DNA of 5,237 bases. Source: Candidatus Aerophobota bacterium (GTDB taxonomy: Bacteria > Aerophobota > Aerophobia > Aerophobales > B3-G15). Of this stretch, positions 5,128 to 5,237 are shown in pieces (positions within the stretch are counted from its first letter, which is position 1; each line of letters opens with the position of its first letter). The stretch covers positions 1 to 5,237 of the forward strand of contig JAUWJM010000118.1 of assembly GCA_030607715.1 (NCBI GenBank), in the 5' to 3' direction. The notes below the pieces were generated by a model. It was not told where the DNA came from, did not search any database, and saw only the letters and a list, made by a program, of their open reading frames with translations. The position numbers and the translations under genes were made by a program.

Positions 5128-5182
5128 TAGTTGCCTAATTCATTGGGTGGTTTTAATGCGCCGATAAATCGGCAAGCTACAG
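5126..5182 (+). repeat. Two-hairpin repeat unit, copy 2, with terminal inverted repeats
   Basis: The 52-bp unit (5131-5182) with its ends preserved: TGTAGTTGCC (5126-5135) is an inverted match, with one extra base, to GGCAAGCTACA (5171-5181). Inside are GCCTAAT/ATTGGGT (two G-U pairs as RNA) and GCCGAT-AA-ATCGGC. The terminal inverted repeats suggest a small non-autonomous palindromic element. No target-site duplication can be recognised with confidence. Confidence 0.7.
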
Positions 5183-5188
5183 CTCCAT

Positions 5189-5218
5189 TAGACTTATTTA
5201 TTAAAAGTATGCTATAAT
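5189..5218 (+). promoter_or_regulatory. Sigma-70-type promoter with extended -10, reading out of the window
   Basis: TAGACT (5189-5194, 4/6 to the -35 consensus), an 18-bp spacer and a perfect TATAAT (5213-5218) preceded by TGC, an extended -10. Transcription would start near 5225 and run rightwards into a gene beyond the edge. It sits directly after the repeat mosaic. Confidence 0.55.
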
Positions 5219-5237
5219 GGAACACACGTTCTTTAAG

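Larger units (their letters stand above)
4987..5182. repeat. Mosaic of short palindromic repeat modules
   Basis: About 195 bp made of palindromic units joined at GTAG motifs (5048, 5077, 5103 and 5127). In order: a two-hairpin unit (copy 1), a short unit starting TTGCCCAGAGTC, a hairpin GCAGGTTT/AAACCTGC, an imperfect hairpin CAAAG/CTTTG, and a second copy of the two-hairpin unit. There is no coding potential and no spacer/repeat regularity of a CRISPR. It resembles REP/MITE-like intergenic elements that insert next to or into each other. Confidence 0.75.

Noticed and set aside
4987..5182. CRISPR array
   Set aside because: Only one unit type recurs, twice, at 46/52 identity. There are no regular spacers and the other modules differ in sequence and length.
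5043..5225. Minus-strand frame of 60 codons across the repeat mosaic
   Set aside because: Its sequence is a translation of the palindromic modules, and no family or ribosome-binding site is visible.

Overview
This window looks like chromosomal DNA of an anaerobic bacterium with the tetrahydrofolate (THF)-dependent methyl branch of the Wood-Ljungdahl pathway. All five recognisable genes belong to that branch: the C-terminal part of an RnfC-like protein, metV, metF, folD and fhs. Coding strands are purine-rich, the intergenic DNA is AT-rich, and a mosaic of short palindromic repeats sits at the right edge. This suits an acetogen-like, possibly uncultivated, lineage. The sequence alone does not fix a phylum.

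Layout. Positions 2-1942 (+ strand) hold a tightly packed rnfC - metV - metF operon, with overlaps of 26 bp and 4 bp, in the order of the rnfC2-metV-metF cluster known from Acetobacterium. Positions 1943-2156 are a convergent intergenic region with a perfect 15-bp terminator stem serving the opposite strand. Positions 2157-4726 (- strand) hold fhs followed by folD, 14 bp apart. Positions 4727-5237 contain no convincing gene. They hold the fhs leader and a possible promoter, an AT-rich stretch, a palindromic repeat mosaic (about 4987-5182), and a promoter reading out of the window to the right.

How the genes work together. Fhs ligates formate to THF using ATP. FolD interconverts 10-formyl-, methenyl- and methylene-THF. 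The MetF/MetV pair would reduce methylene-THF to methyl-THF, with the RnfC-like flavin/Fe-S protein as the likely NADH-side electron input.

Odd points. metF is cut by an in-frame TAA at the position of a conserved serine, and the same frame carries on with well-conserved MetF sequence. The usual catalytic aspartate of MetF appears to be alanine. FolD has Gln and Glu where the standard enzyme has its catalytic Lys and a folate-site Asp. No new type of system is evident. The interest lies in an apparently complete methyl branch whose reductase gene, as sequenced, is broken and whose FolD has an altered active site.
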